A stretch of DNA of 64,000 bases from NCBI GenBank assembly GCA_905221605.1, contig CAJNDS010001791.1, positions 536,501 to 600,500 on the forward strand. Direction: 5' to 3'. Position numbers and translations under genes: made by a program. Below the pieces are notes generated by a model that did not search any database, was not told where the DNA came from, and saw nothing but the letters and a program-made list of their open reading frames with translations. Shown piece after piece: positions 27,808 through 38,870 of this stretch (position 1 is the stretch's first letter; the number at the start of each line of letters is the position of its first letter). The DNA is from Symbiodinium natans (Eukaryota; Sar; Dinophyceae; Suessiales; Symbiodiniaceae).

Positions 27808-29424
27808 ATGAGCGATGACTCTTCGACATCCTTGGATGACCTGAACCTAGATGATTCTTCGGAATCGGACCTGGATGACCCGAACCAGCCAGTAGCAACG
27901 GAACAAGCCCTGCCTCTGGCTCTTCGGCCTCTGCCTCTGCCGCTGCCTCTGCAGGCTGAGTCGCTGGAGGCTCTGGAGGCCCGCGTCATGCAATACGCGA
28001 TCGAGTGCATGACTGAGATGGCAGTGATCGAGCCTGGGTTGATGCGTGTGGTCAGCGCACGCACGGGGGTCCGGGTCTTGGCCAGAGTGGCTTGCTGCAA
28101 GCGCCGACAGCGGCAAAGCCACGGCCGGAGTTTTGTGGCGGCTGAGATCGGCCAGTTCTGGTCACACAGTTGGCATGGCTCACCATGGAACAAGCTCTTT
28201 TTGCTTTTGGCAATGCAAAAAGGATTGAATGCCATCCTTTGTGGGACTCTTGCCGGCCTTGTTGCAATGGCACTCTTTGTGGCTGGCATCCTTCCAGGTG
28301 TTCCCTGGCCATCTCTGCTGGGTGAAGATCGTAGCGTGCTGCTCTCGTTTTGGTCCACTGCTGCAGGATTGCTGGCTGCTCTTCCAACACTGGCCTTCAG
28401 CAAAGGAAATGGCTCCGTCTTCTTGGACTGCATCTGCGTCGATCAGCAAGGTAAGGCCAAGAAAGCTGAATGCATCATGAGTCTGGGCGGCTTTCTCAAA
28501 AAATCCAAAACCCTGATTTCAATGTGGGACACGACATATTGCCAGAGACTCTGGTGCCTGTTCGAGCTGGCAGCCTTCCTGAAAAGTCACGGGGACAGTG
28601 CAGAGGCACTGGTGGTGAGACCTACAGTGCTAGGGGCGTGCACATGCGCCCTGGCTTGCGGCATGTCTGCAACCATGGTGATCACATTCTTCATCCGATG
28701 GAATGATCTCGTCTTGGCGGCTTTGGTCTTCATGGGTTGGGGCTTCCTAGGTTTCACGGCTGCGGTAGCTGCTCTGCGACATTACTACGAATCTATACGG
28801 GAGATGCAGGAGCAGATGCGAAACTTCCAGATCGACCAGGCAAAGTGTTGGTGTTGCGAGAAGGGGCACCAAGGGCCAAATGGGAGCGTTCTCAGTTGCG
28901 ACCGGAAAATCCTGACCGACTGCTTTCGGCTCTGGTTTGGGAGCATCGAGGACTTCGAGATACGCGTGCGGTCGTCAATATCCGGCGCGTTGGCATCACA
29001 GCTTGGAAGACAGGCATTTCCTTACCATTGGCTCTTGGGCTGTACATCGCCAATGTTGTGGTGTGAGATGGACCTGTTTGCTTCGAGGTATTATGAAGAC
29101 TCCTTGCGACATCTCCCAAATTTATTTGGGTGGTGGCTGGGTGGGTTTCCACTACTTGTATATTGGGTCATGTTTCTATCCGAAAGATGCTGTCAGCCGG
29201 CCAAATCGAGATGGCTAAACGCACTGCAGACGATCTCCATTGCTCTCCTTGTTTGCCCAGCTTATCTTGCCCTCTTCGCCTACCAATTATTGCTGTCATG
29301 GATGTGGCCAGGGCGCATTCCGGGAGCTGTCCTCTTTGCAGCCACGACATTTCTGGTGGCTCAGATACTCTGGCATCCATGGTATTTCAAGCGACTGCTT
29401 TGGACGATGTTCCAGCAACCCTAA
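27808..29424 (+). CDS. Multi-membrane protein with TIR-like domain
   Basis: I choose ATG 27808 (MSDDSSTSLDDL); the frame opens upstream only at TTG. This gives 538 residues with no visible intron. The N-terminal ~60 residues are Asp/Ser-rich. Two hydrophobic segments follow (about 140-165 and 180-200), then a TIR-like module at about 200-265: SVFLDCICVDQQ, SLGGFLKKSKTLIS, RLWCLFELAAFLKS. About five more membrane segments follow (from TCALACGMSATMVITFF to the end). This layout matches a large dinoflagellate family I know by its FLDK.CI.Q and RLWC.FE motifs. TIR domains bind NAD and signal or cleave it; the Glu in WCLFE is at the catalytic position. Whether it is active is unknown. It lies 1.6 kb upstream of a second TIR-like gene on the same strand. 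Confidence 0.78.
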   Translation: MSDDSSTSLDDLNLDDSSESDLDDPNQPVATEQALPLALRPLPLPLPLQAESLEALEARVMQYAIECMTEMAVIEPGLMRVVSARTGVRVLARVACCKRRQRQSHGRSFVAAEIGQFWSHSWHGSPWNKLFLLLAMQKGLNAILCGTLAGLVAMALFVAGILPGVPWPSLLGEDRSVLLSFWSTAAGLLAALPTLAFSKGNGSVFLDCICVDQQGKAKKAECIMSLGGFLKKSKTLISMWDTTYCQRLWCLFELAAFLKSHGDSAEALVVRPTVLGACTCALACGMSATMVITFFIRWNDLVLAALVFMGWGFLGFTAAVAALRHYYESIREMQEQMRNFQIDQAKCWCCEKGHQGPNGSVLSCDRKILTDCFRLWFGSIEDFEIRVRSSISGALASQLGRQAFPYHWLLGCTSPMLWCEMDLFASRYYEDSLRHLPNLFGWWLGGFPLLVYWVMFLSERCCQPAKSRWLNALQTISIALLVCPAYLALFAYQLLLSWMWPGRIPGAVLFAATTFLVAQILWHPWYFKRLLWTMFQQP

Positions 29425-31030
29425 GCCGGGCTCTAGGGTGTCTTGCTCTGATTTGTTGAATGTCTCGTTCCGCAGCCGTGTTGCAAACTGTTCAAAAACG
29501 CGTTCGAACACAGCCGGCTCCCCGATAATTCTGTTGACGCTTTTCGAGCTTCAGAATGGTCGAGGAGCGCCTTTGAACCCTGGGAGTGACTAAGTCAACT
29601 CCCAGAACCATCAGGACTTGCATTTCCTGCAGTTCCAGAAGCGCATGCGAAACAGAAAGGGAAGTTCGAAGCCTTTGAATTTGAGTGCGACACACAACTC
29701 GACTTACTTCAGTGAAAGCTGTCCAACGCAAGAAACAGAGCTGCGCAAAGCGCGATGTTGCTATAGACGATGCTCAACCCTAGTCACCTAATCCTGACCC
29801 GATCTCGCAGTCTCCGAAGACCTTCTCAGAAGCCCAGAGAGGTGAACAAGCGGCAGCGTCCATTGCGGATTCCAAACGCGACCCTTTTTTGGCGAGTGTC
29901 TTGGCACGTGGACGTGGGGAGAGGGGTGCAGAGGTGTGGGGTCTACAAAATAGGGCCAATAGGGTTTAGGGTCCTTGCCCTCAAGCCTGGCAAAGCCAGT
30001 TCTGCCTTGACAGCTCCTGGCCAAGTGAGAAACTTTGCAGCGGAGTCCGAGGCAATTAGGGTGAGTAGAAGTGAGGGGAGCGATAGAACACAACGGACCT
30101 CTTCAGCCACTGAAATGGCACAAGTGCAACTCTGGGCACAGGCTTGTTCAGTAGTGGATCGGTCCTCTCGGTCGTCTGGGAGCAGGGAGGATCTGCTCTT
30201 GGTCTGCTAGTCGTGCTGCACAGGACGCGGGTGAATATAAAAGCGCGGCGTCGCCATTTGCAAGTCTGAAAGCTTGTTGTCAGATGTAGCACGCTGAGAT
30301 GCAAGATCCGCTAGGTTCAAGTTTCATGTCGTGTGCTTGTATTGTTGGACTTCAGACAGTCTTGCAGCCTCACATGGAGTTCTGCTACTTGAGGCTTCTC
30401 TGCACTCGCTGCAAATATGTTCTGGGCTGATCAGCGCATGCAGGGGGAGGTCCCCCCCCCCCCCCCCCCCCCCGCCCCGAGACAGAAGTCAGCGCTCTTG
30501 GTACTGTCAGGAACAGATCTTCTGAAACTGCTTATGGCAGCTATGTGACAGTGTGTGATATGCATTCATCCACTTTGTGTCGGCCTTAGAGGGCCTATAG
30601 GCCTTTGCCCCCAAAAGGGGGACGGTCTTGAGCACAGCCTCAAGAAGATCATGGCTCCTTCGTCGCAGCTGATGCTTGGGGCCCTACTGGCAGTCCGGAT
30701 GTTGAGGTGGGATTTAGATTTCCCCTCCCTAAATCATAGAGAGCCTCATCTGCAGAGTTGGCAAATGGCATCAAACCCCCCCCCCCCCCCCCCGAAACAA
30801 GGGCCGACAAGGGCCGCGCATGCACCCAACGCTCCATTTTCGACGAGCCTGCAGGTTTAGTGGTGCCTCGGGCGACAGCGGTGCCTTTGAGCTGCCCCTG
30901 GGAGTTCTTGGACACTTTTCACCGACAGGGGCCGGTCTGATGATTGCAGTGATTGCCGCCGACTTGGACCTCCGGAAACCGGGTTGCAGTTGGGGGCAGG
31001 TTGGGGGAACCGTCTGACCCGGTTTGCATT
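29425..31030. other. Intergenic, homopolymer C runs
   Basis: No recognised gene. C runs at 30452-30473 and 30776-30793. The region probably contains the 3' end of the preceding gene and upstream exons or promoter of the following receptor gene, but I could not define them. Confidence 0.45.
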
Positions 31031-31037
31031 CGCAGGC

Positions 31038-31655
31038 TGGTGGTTTTTTTGGAAACCCAAAGAAGCGACTGAGGAAGAACTGGGATTCATCCTTGGCATC
31101 CCGCTATGGCCCTCCTATTGTCCACATCCCAGGCGGCCTGCATCCCAATCTGACTGCCATCACCTTGAGGGGTGGGACTACTGCAGGGAAGCAGGATGTG
31201 GGAGTGGCCACTGCCTTGGACATGATGTGGGGGCTCGATGGCGAGATGCCGGTCATAGGATTGATTGGTGCCACCTATTCCTCCGTGTCGATGCCCATTG
31301 CCACCGTGTCTGCTGTCCAGAAGGTGCCCCAAGTGTCCTTTTCGGCCACGAGCGCGGCCCTGTCCAACAAGGATGCGTACCCATTCTTTCTTCGAACGGC
31401 TCCGCCAGACAGCCTCCAGGCTCGAGCCTTCTGGAGCTGGATCGTGTATTACGATGTCGTGGCGGCTTGTCTCTACACCGCGGAGGGCTATGGCCAAGGC
31501 TTGTATGATGCCCTCCAGCACCTTGCGCGTGGCGAAGATCAAGAAGACCGAGTTCAGGGCCAAGCGCTCCGATACATGAAGGACTTTGTCAAGGAAGAGG
31601 CATTGGCTGCGGTTCGACAAGCCAAGAAGCTGGGTTCTCGCTTCGTAGTTCTGTT
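31038..31655 (+). CDS. Receptor exon: PBP1/ANF-type ligand-binding part
   Basis: This exon begins after a TCGCAG acceptor at 31032-31037 and encodes about 205 residues of a type-1 periplasmic-binding-protein fold, the ligand-binding module of class C GPCRs and ANF receptors. Signals are GEMPVIGLIGATYSSVSMPIA (the 'G..S..a..ia' turn), VPQVSFSATSAALSNKDAYPFFLRT (the 'P.iS..st...LS....yp.F.Rt' block), and YYDVVAACLYTAEGYGQGLYDAL. The donor near 31650 was not resolved; the frame runs into an intron and stops at 31737. Signal-peptide exons should lie upstream. It is the start of a long + strand gene continuing to about 38.87 kb. Confidence 0.75.
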
Positions 31656-31779
31656 CTTACTCTGGAGCCTCGGTATCAAGGGCTTGGAGACTGTTTTTTA
31701 TGTTCACTTTGTTTCTCTCATATGGTTGGACTTCTAAGTCGTATCTCAAGGGTACCGTGCTCACGTCTGCGCAACCCAG

Positions 31780-33148
31780 GAACATGGCCCTTGACGTTCT
31801 GGGCCTTCTAGAGGAGGAGGGGATGTTCAGTGGCGGTTGGCAGATCGTGGGGTCGGATACCTGCGCCGATCACGTCATTGAGATGAAGGGCCCAAGGGGC
31901 TTCATGATGTTCAGGGCCAGTGGCAAGGGACGCTTGTTTCCAGACTTCGAGCAGCTATGGATGAAGCTGGAAGCAGAGGATGACATTGAGGCAGAGTTCA
32001 GGAGCAGGTACAAGCTTGACAACATGAGGGAGCCCCTCGACCATGGCGAAATCGATGGGTTGAATCGAACTGGATTGGGTCTCAATGCATACTTTGCCTT
32101 TGCCTTCGATGCCTTCTACGTCTTTGTCATGGCCATCAACCAGCTCCTCCATGCAAAGAAGGCCATCGGCGAGATTGGCGGGGAGCTACTCCTTGAAGAG
32201 ATGCGCCGAGTCCGTTTTACAGGCACCTCCGGTGAGGTTGGCTTCGATGAGAACGGGGACCGCCTAGCGGCCTACGAGCTCTTGAACATGCAGGAAGGTG
32301 AAGCGGCCTTGGTCGCTTCCTTCAGCGCCAGCACTCAGACCTTCACGTTCCAAGCCCCCATGCTTTGGATGGATGGCTCCATGCTTAGCAGACCCCCGTC
32401 ACACCTGTTTGCTTGCGACGCTGGCTTCTACCAGGATGAGTCCAGACAGTGCAGATTGTGCCCGAAGGGCAAGATGTGTCTGGGAGGGCCTGGCGGTGTG
32501 GCTGTCTCATGTCCAAGAGGTGCTTTTGCAAATGAGACAGGGGCGAGGAACTGCACTTTGTGCCGAGAAGGCAGCTTCGCGGCCGATGTTGGTGCGGATC
32601 ACTGCGTACCATGCTTGCCGGGCTATGAAGCGCCCTTTGCAGGCATGGAAGCTTGCACAAGGTGCGAGTCTGGCAGCTACATGCCCTTTGCAGGATCTCC
32701 CCAATGCTTGCCTTGCGGCAAGAACCAGATCACCAACGAGAGCGGCGCCCTTTTGGAGTCCGAGTGCCTCTGCCCAGAGGGGTCTTTCATGTGTCCGGAG
32801 AGTGGTTGTCTCCCGTGCCCCGAAGGGCTCCAGTGCCCCAAGGGCCTTGATCCTCCCCTGCAGCAGGGCGGCTTCTGGGTCGCGGAAGCGGTGTCCAACG
32901 GCTCACACAGCTGTGACTTCTCCGTCTTCCGCTGCAGGGATCGGCTTGAGTGCCCTCATGGGCCCATGGGAGCGTGCGCTTCTGGTAGGGAAGGGCGTGC
33001 TTGCAACAACTGCAAGATAAGCCATTTCCCCGAAAGTGGGCCGTGTCAGCCGTGCGAACGCTCTGACGCACTACCAGGAGTCCTTGTTTTAATCCTGGTG
33101 CTGGTCATCTTGTACTTGCTCAGCATCTCGAACCCGGATCCGAACCAT
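31780..33148 (+). CDS. Receptor exon: ectodomain end, Cys-rich repeats, TM1
   Basis: The exon follows the acceptor CAACCCAG (ends 31779) and ends at a GTGCGT donor (33149). First part: second half of the binding domain (LLEEEGMFSGGWQIVGSDT, GLGLNAYFAFAFDAFYV). From about 32410 it encodes Cys-rich repeats of the GCC2/GCC3 ephrin-receptor-like type (CDAGFYQDESRQCRLCPKG, CPRGAFANETGARNCTLC, and so on), about five units. It ends with a membrane segment (GVLVLILVLVILYLLSI). Cys pairs are intact with no stops. The order PBP fold, Cys-rich stalk, membrane is that of class C GPCR-like receptors. Confidence 0.8.
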
Positions 33149-34881
33149 GTGCGTTTCCAAGCGGCATAGGAAGACGCCTATAAGCAATCCAAGCAATCGA
33201 TGTGCCGAGTGCTTGTCTCTACGACTCACGCTTAGAACGCTACTTGTAGCATGTCGTGGAAAACTCTAGAAGGCTAAAGGCTTACGTGTGCCGCCTCTTT
33301 TCAGCAGCACGGGGGTGGCGCTTCGGCCCTTTTCAGGCTCCAAGTCCTTGCGTCTTTCTTGGGGTCTCCCACAAGAAAGAAGGCAATGAGTCAATTTGTT
33401 GATTTGTTTTTTTGTTTGTTTTTTTTTTTTTTTGGGGGGGGGGGGGGGGGGGTGGGCTGCACTTTCATCCACATTAGCTCGGGCATACCGTGCTGTGACG
33501 ACCCAAAACAGTTCAGACCAGAAAATTGAGGTTAGACATGCCGGCAAGCAACTCTAAGAGCCCTAAACGATCACCTCCACAGGGATATGGACGCACAGTG
33601 GCACGTTTGCTTGGGCCCCAGGCGATGCAGCCGAAAAAAGGGCCACCTGAAAAGATGGACTCAGTTGCAACTTCTGAACGAGCGCACACAACAAAAATGG
33701 CCGCAGCAAAGTGGCGGTTCTTTCTCAAAACCAGCTGGCATCTCATCTAATCTTGTGGCTCCGGCGCCTTTCTGCCCCTGAAAGGCAAACTCGCCGTTAC
33801 AAGTGGCGCTTTTTTGCCCAAGCATCGCGATCTGGCAAAGAAAGACTCCCAGACACGCAAGTCCCGCAAAAACATGAAGCATGATGTTCTCAACAGACAT
33901 GCCGCTGCTGAATTGCAGCATTGCCGTCTCCAAAAATTACTTGTCTACTCAGCACGCAGGTCCCGCAACAAAGCAGCTTCGTCTTCACACGCTGACCGTT
34001 CAGATTCTTTTGAGAGGAGAGCTCGTGGCAGTCTCTGCAGGACTAGCTTGGTTCTCTGCACTCGGATAGGCTGTATGGTTCAGGGTTGTGTGTTGAGACC
34101 TCCAAGGTGGGATGTTTGGGCCTCTGTGGGATTGTCTGCAGACAAAGGGAGAGTAGACAATCGAGGGGAAACGCGAAAGACCCATCCAACATGAAGGGAG
34201 ACAAATAGAGACAAGCGGAGACACAAGCCACGGGAAACCCGTCAGACCCATCCAACATGAAGGGATACAAAGGGAGAATGGAGAACCGGCCAGTGCAAAC
34301 CTGGCAGACCCATCAAACATGAAGGGAGACAAGGGAAACAAGCGGAGGCACAAGCCATGGGAAGCCTGGCAGACCCATGCAACATGAAGGAAGGCAAAGG
34401 GAGACATGCGGAGACACAAGCCACCGAACGCCTGGCAGACCCGTCTAGCATGAAGGGCGACAATGTGAGACGAGGGGAGACAAAAACCAGCGAAGACCCG
34501 GAAGACCTATCCAATGTGAAGGGAAGCAAAGGAAGACAAGCAGAGACACAAGCCACGGAAAACCCGGCACACCCAACATGAAGGGAGATCAGAACACTGG
34601 TGAACCGGCCACCTGAAACCCGACAGACCCATCATGAAGAGGAGACAAAGCGAGAGACAAGTGGAGGGACCGCAAGCAGAGCATATCTCGAGTCGGCATC
34701 CTTAGAAGTCTGAGTACCCCGTTTACCAATGTTAAAACCAGCTTATTACATCAGCTTATGCCCTTTTGGGGGAAAAATTGTTTGGTTTCAAGAGTACGTC
34801 GAAACAAGGGATGCATATATGAGCGAAGTTGAGCCTTGCCCTGCAAGGTTTAAACTCTTTGACGGCCGCCTCGATTACCAG
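33149..34881 (+). other. Large receptor intron with G run and minisatellite
   Basis: A non-coding stretch between the GTGCGT donor and a TTACCAG acceptor at 34875-34881. It holds a T/G homopolymer block (33415-33452) and a tandem repeat at 34150-34690 (separate entry). No open frame in it matches the receptor. Confidence 0.55.
34170..34690. repeat. ~60-67 bp minisatellite, about 8 copies
   Basis: Degenerate units built on CAGACCCATCCAACATGAAGG then GGAGACAAGCGGAGACACAAGCC. Starts of the motif lie near 34180, 34236, 34300, 34369, 34436, 34503, 34567 and 34623. Spacing varies from 56 to 69 nt and copies differ throughout, so it is a decaying minisatellite. Confidence 0.75.
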
Positions 34882-36600
34882 CCAGCTCATCATGTCGATC
34901 CAAGCCCTGTCTTCAATCAGGGAACTTTCAATCCAATGGCAGGAGCCCGTGAAGACTGCGCTGGACTTGACCAAGGTCATGACCTTCGACGTGCGCATCC
35001 TAAGGATCACGTGCATCTATGGAACTGACAGTCCCTTGCTTCACTTCGCAAGTCAGCTACTTGCATGTCCGGCCGCTTGCACCTTCCTGTTGCTGGCATG
35101 GCTGTTGTCAAAGATGGCCGGGCGTCCAAGATCCTTCAATGCTGTCGTGCACAAGTGCGGCGTCTTAGTTTTTGCATTCTTCTTGTCAATCACCCGCAGC
35201 ACCCTGATTCCTTTCCAGTGCAGCCCAAGCCCAAACGGAAGCACTTCAATGGTTACGGATCCTGGTATCATCTGCTACGAGTCCAACGAGCACACGGCCC
35301 TCATTGTGCTTGCTGTGGCAGGCCCTTGCTTTGTTCCCTTGTACCAACACGTTGGGTTCCAACGTCCTATAAGGGGAGAGGGGGGGGTTAGATTGTTGAT
35401 ATTTGTTGAACCTGTGCGGCCCCAGCACATGCGTCCCTACAACTACGGCTGGAGTGCTGGACGAAAATTGCGCTCCTGGGCGCGGGGCATGCGGAGTCCT
35501 CGCAAAGAGCATGCTCTTGGCCTCGCGGATGGTGCCATCGCACTCTTGCCTATGTGTCCCGAGCACATCCCATGCTCGTAATCGTGCTCCCGCGTAGGTC
35601 TGAGACAACGAGGCAGCGAGGCACTTTCTGCGCGCTAGGCTTTTTGATGCCTTCGGTTCGTGCGTCGCGTAGCACTGTCGTCTTGGTCCCATGCGCGCGT
35701 TCCTCGTGAATTGTCGTGACTGTCATAGGAGTCTGTCGCCAAGCCAAGGGCTTCTCCCTCGCCCGTTGCACGCGAAAGTGCAGAACCGTCGTCACTTTTA
35801 GGTGCTACAAAGAAGACAATTCAACAGACATAAACATGAATGGAACATCTTGATTTGAATTTGGTCTGTAAGTGAAATCTCCCCACCCGCAATGGAGGCA
35901 TCCTGACACAGTCTGCGGCCTTCTTGGCATGGGCCACCTTCATCACCATGATGTACCCCTCGCATGTGGCCAGCGGCAGAGGCATTGTCTTCGCAAACAG
36001 GTACCGCTTCTTCTTCAACAGGTTCAAGCCGGAGAAGTACTACTATGGCGTCCTGGCCCGCAGTTTGTAACACTTGTTACAGGAAGCTAAAGAGTTTGCA
36101 ACCTTTTCGCAATCATCCACGATTTTGCTGACACTTAGCGCTTGAACGACAAAACTGTGCAGGTCTGGTGCTTGTGTATCGCAGTGCCTTCGTGGCTCTT
36201 CTACCCATCGTACTTGTCGGCCTACCAGAGCTTCAGGTACCCGTCATGGGCGGAATTCTGCTTCTTGTCAATGACTTACAGGCTCACATGTGGCCATGGC
36301 GCACGTCGAGTGCCAATCTCGTCGACCTGATTTTGACGGCCTTCCTCGTGTTGGTGCTCCTAGGAGCCGGCCCACTGCTGGTGCTGGATTCCGAGCAGTC
36401 TGTCTCAGTCCTGGGCTGGTTGCTTTGCATTCCCGTCTTTGGCACCTTGATTGTGGCCGTCGTGGGCTTGGCGAGGGCGGTCGTGAAGGATCTTCTCCAG
36501 CGCCAAAAGCGGCTCTTTGGAGTGTACCTCTGCCACCACAAAGGGGGCTCCGGCAGCCTGTGCCGACTGATCAAGATTCTGATTGCCAAGCAGCTGGCTT
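34882..36600 (+). CDS. Receptor exons: multi-membrane region
   Basis: Three exons can be traced. Exon 3 is 34882-35340 (donor GTACC) and encodes LIMSIQALSSIRELSIQW...TFDVRILRITCIYG followed by hydrophobic segments (ACPAACTFLLLAWLL, CGVLVFAFFLSI, ALIVLAVAGPCFVPL). Exon 4 is about 35898-36066 (donor GTAACA) and encodes AAFLAWATFITMMY and FNRFKPEKYYYGVL. Exon 5 starts at 36163 after TGTGCAG and encodes three more hydrophobic segments, ending with LFGVYLCHHKGGSGS near 36555. The region matches the membrane part of GCC2/GCC3 receptor-like proteins of protists. About 7-8 membrane segments in total. Confidence 0.7.
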
Positions 36601-36719
36601 GCACGCAGATGACAAATGACAGTTAGCTTCCCCAATAGCTTCGTTTGTTGCCTGCACTGGCTGACTCGCTTCGGCACAGTTCTTTTGCCGTTTCTGTTGA
36701 ACTCTTGCCTAGGCACAGC

Positions 36720-37190
36720 TCCACCCGAGTGTTCCTGGACTCCGACAACTTGGAGAATCTCGACTATCTTTTCGACATCGTGCGGACGTCCACGAGCAGT
36801 GTCGTGGTTGTGATGACGCCCGAGTTGCCGAAGAGAGCTTGGGTTTCACAGCACCTCTCTTTTTTCGGGATGGGGCTTAGCGTGCAAGCCAAGGGACCCC
36901 CTTGAAATGTGCTCATGACAGAGTGTTTTTCCGGCAACCGAGGAATCTGGTGTGCCGGTGAGATTGTCACAGCATGGAAGAACAGGATCACTACCGTGCC
37001 CTTGATCTGCGAGGGCTTTGAGCCTCTATCAGATGAGTCGCAGAAGCTGATTCCAACCCTTTGGACGCCCCAGGAGAAGCAGAATCTAGCCAACCTCGGT
37101 GTGCAGGTGAAGGACGTGAGTGCCGCCTATGTGTGGCTCCAGCACGAGCTGACTCCCGTCAAGATGCCCCGATTTGGGCAGGTGCGGTGC
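36720..37190 (+). CDS. Receptor exons: first TIR-like module
   Basis: An exon after a GCACAG acceptor (about 36715-36720) reads STRVFLDSDNLENLDYLF...SSVVVVMTPELPKRAW and stops before GTTTCACAG at 36842. The next exon (about 36940-37190) reads RGIWCAGEIVTAWKNR...LICEGFEPLSDESQKL and ends at a GTGCGG donor. Together these are a TIR-like fold: VFLD strand, vvvMTP strand, and WCxxE helix with the Glu at the position that is catalytic in NAD-cleaving TIRs. This module faces the cytoplasm after the last membrane segment. Confidence 0.7.
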
Positions 37191-37304
37191 ACAAACTGCT
37201 CTGATTGCTTTAACAAGTGCTCGCACACGCCATGCTGACATATGCCTCCCCATGCTTCGGATTCGCAGGTGGTGGTGGTGGTAGTGGTGGTAGCTCCCTT
37301 CCAA

Positions 37305-38870
37305 GGTCTCCGGACGCGAAGAAGCAGTGGTAGAGATGCTGAAGTTGTGCGGCCTCAAAACGTCGGGGATGGGAAGCATGGCCTCCTGGTCGATGCCTGC
37401 CATTCGGCTGAAAGCGTCTTGCAGTCTTACCCCCCCTTAGGTATGATGCCCCAAAGAGTGGTTTGGGCCCTTGTAAACTCTCAAGGTTCAGCCTGGAAGA
37501 GCACGGATCCTTGTTGCAAGCTCTGTGGGAGATGCGGAGTCCCTGTCTGCCTGCGAGGCCGACAGCGGTGTGAGCAGGGGAGCACAGAGGAATAATCAAG
37601 TTCCCACTAGCATCACTAGAGGCCGACACTCCAATGCCCTTTGCCTGGTTCCTGTGTCCGCCCTGAATCGTCGACATTCAGCTCCAAAGAACTCTGCTCC
37701 TTTTGGGGCCCTCCCCTATATCTATCCCGTTGGCGTCCCCCGAATCTGAAGTAATTCCGCCTTCGGCGATTCTAGTTGCAGTTTCTTGTCAAAACGAAGA
37801 GCTGACAAACACACACACACAAGAAAAACAAATTCCTAGATACGTGTTAGTCTTATCAAGTCGGGGGGGGGGGTTTATTTTTGAGGGCATGTTGAGTATT
37901 TGGGGGGGGGGGGGGGGGGGGGGGGGGGGTGTTGGATAGGGAACTCGAGTGAAATGGTGGCCCAAGCACCGTCAAGCACCCTGAACTCTGCAACCGAGCC
38001 ATCTCTTCCCTTGGAGGTCTTCAAGGAGCTGCTGCCAAAGATGCACATGTCTGAGGGGGGGTTTAGGGTTTAGGGTTTAGGGTTTAGGGCTTAGGGCTTA
38101 GGGTTTGAAGCGGCTTCCAGGTTCAAAAGGGTTGAGGGTTTAGGGTTTGCGGTTTACGGTTTAGGGCGTTCTGGCGTTTTTGCCGAAATCCAGGGTGAGA
38201 AAAGGGAAGGAAGCGACCATTCAGAATACTTCTAGACATTCTATAAGGGCCCAAACTTAGGTGATCTGCAAGCCTGTTTGCGCAGCATCTTTGCAACCCA
38301 GCAGATTGTGTGACTTGTGTCCCTTGCAAAGGAGTTGCTGCAAGCTCAAATGCAAGTTGAGTGCGCAGTGGTTCAGACGCCCCAGCAAACGACGACGCTG
38401 AGACCATGGGCCTACTACCTGGTGGTGTTGCTTTTCCGTGGGCTCTTTCGGAATTCAGGTTTTGCCCAGATCCCCCTGAATGCCTGCAGTCCGGGGCACC
38501 GGAGCTTGGAGATTGTGCCGGTCATCGCTGACACCCACTTCGACTTTCCTCCTCTTCATACTCTGAGTTCAGACATGCAGGCCATGATACAAGCCGCTGA
38601 CCAAGAGGCCCGCCTTCAAGCTCCTCAGCAGCCTTAGCAGCCTTAGCAAGACACAGCATGGTGGCATGGGGCATGGGGCAAGGTGTGCAAAAAAAGGTTG
38701 GGGTCAGGGGGCATCTGTTTTCAGGGAGGTCAAGAAAGCGTGTCGCAATCCCAGGCTCTCTTCAAGGAAGTTCTCAGCAATGTGGTTTTGCCTTTCTCTT
38801 CACTGGCATCAGAAGGCCTGCAGAAGCAACAGGTGATGGAGATCGCACACCGACTCCACAGGTATCAGGA
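37305..38870 (+). CDS. Receptor exons: second TIR-like half, C-terminus
   Basis: Pieces in order: SGREEAVVEMLKLCGLKTSGM (about 37312-37372), RILVASSVGDAESLSACEAD (about 37500-37560), AKELLQAQMQVECAVV...YYLVVLLFRGLFRN...EIVPVIADTHFDFP (about 38322-38560), and QALFKEVLSNVVLPFSSLASEGLQKQQVMEIAHRLH (about 38750-38862, ending at a GTATCA donor). In related dinoflagellate proteins these blocks follow one another as a second TIR-like domain with a 'VVlLs.gll.d..F' strand and a 'vPVlaD..F.FP' end. Exon borders are approximate, and the ITS at 38060 lies in one of the introns. Confidence 0.55.
37905..37929. repeat. Poly-G run of 20+
   Basis: A near-continuous G run (also 37862-37872); similar runs occur at 33434-33452, 38949-38966 and 46566-46593. 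Length is probably uncertain in sequencing. Confidence 0.7.
38062..38108. repeat. Interstitial TTTAGGG array
   Basis: Five to six TTTAGGG/CTTAGGG units in the + orientation, with further degenerate units to 38166. It lies within the 3' part of the receptor gene, in a presumed intron. Confidence 0.8.

Noticed and set aside
27702-28433. 243-codon - strand frame opposite the TIR-like membrane gene
   Set aside because: It is the antisense shadow of the 27808-29424 gene, which has recognisable motifs and membrane segments; the shadow is Arg/Ser-rich without a domain.
34170-34690. Possible CRISPR-like array
   Set aside because: Units are contiguous and degenerate with variable spacing and no identical repeats separated by unique spacers; the host is eukaryotic and no cas-like gene is present.
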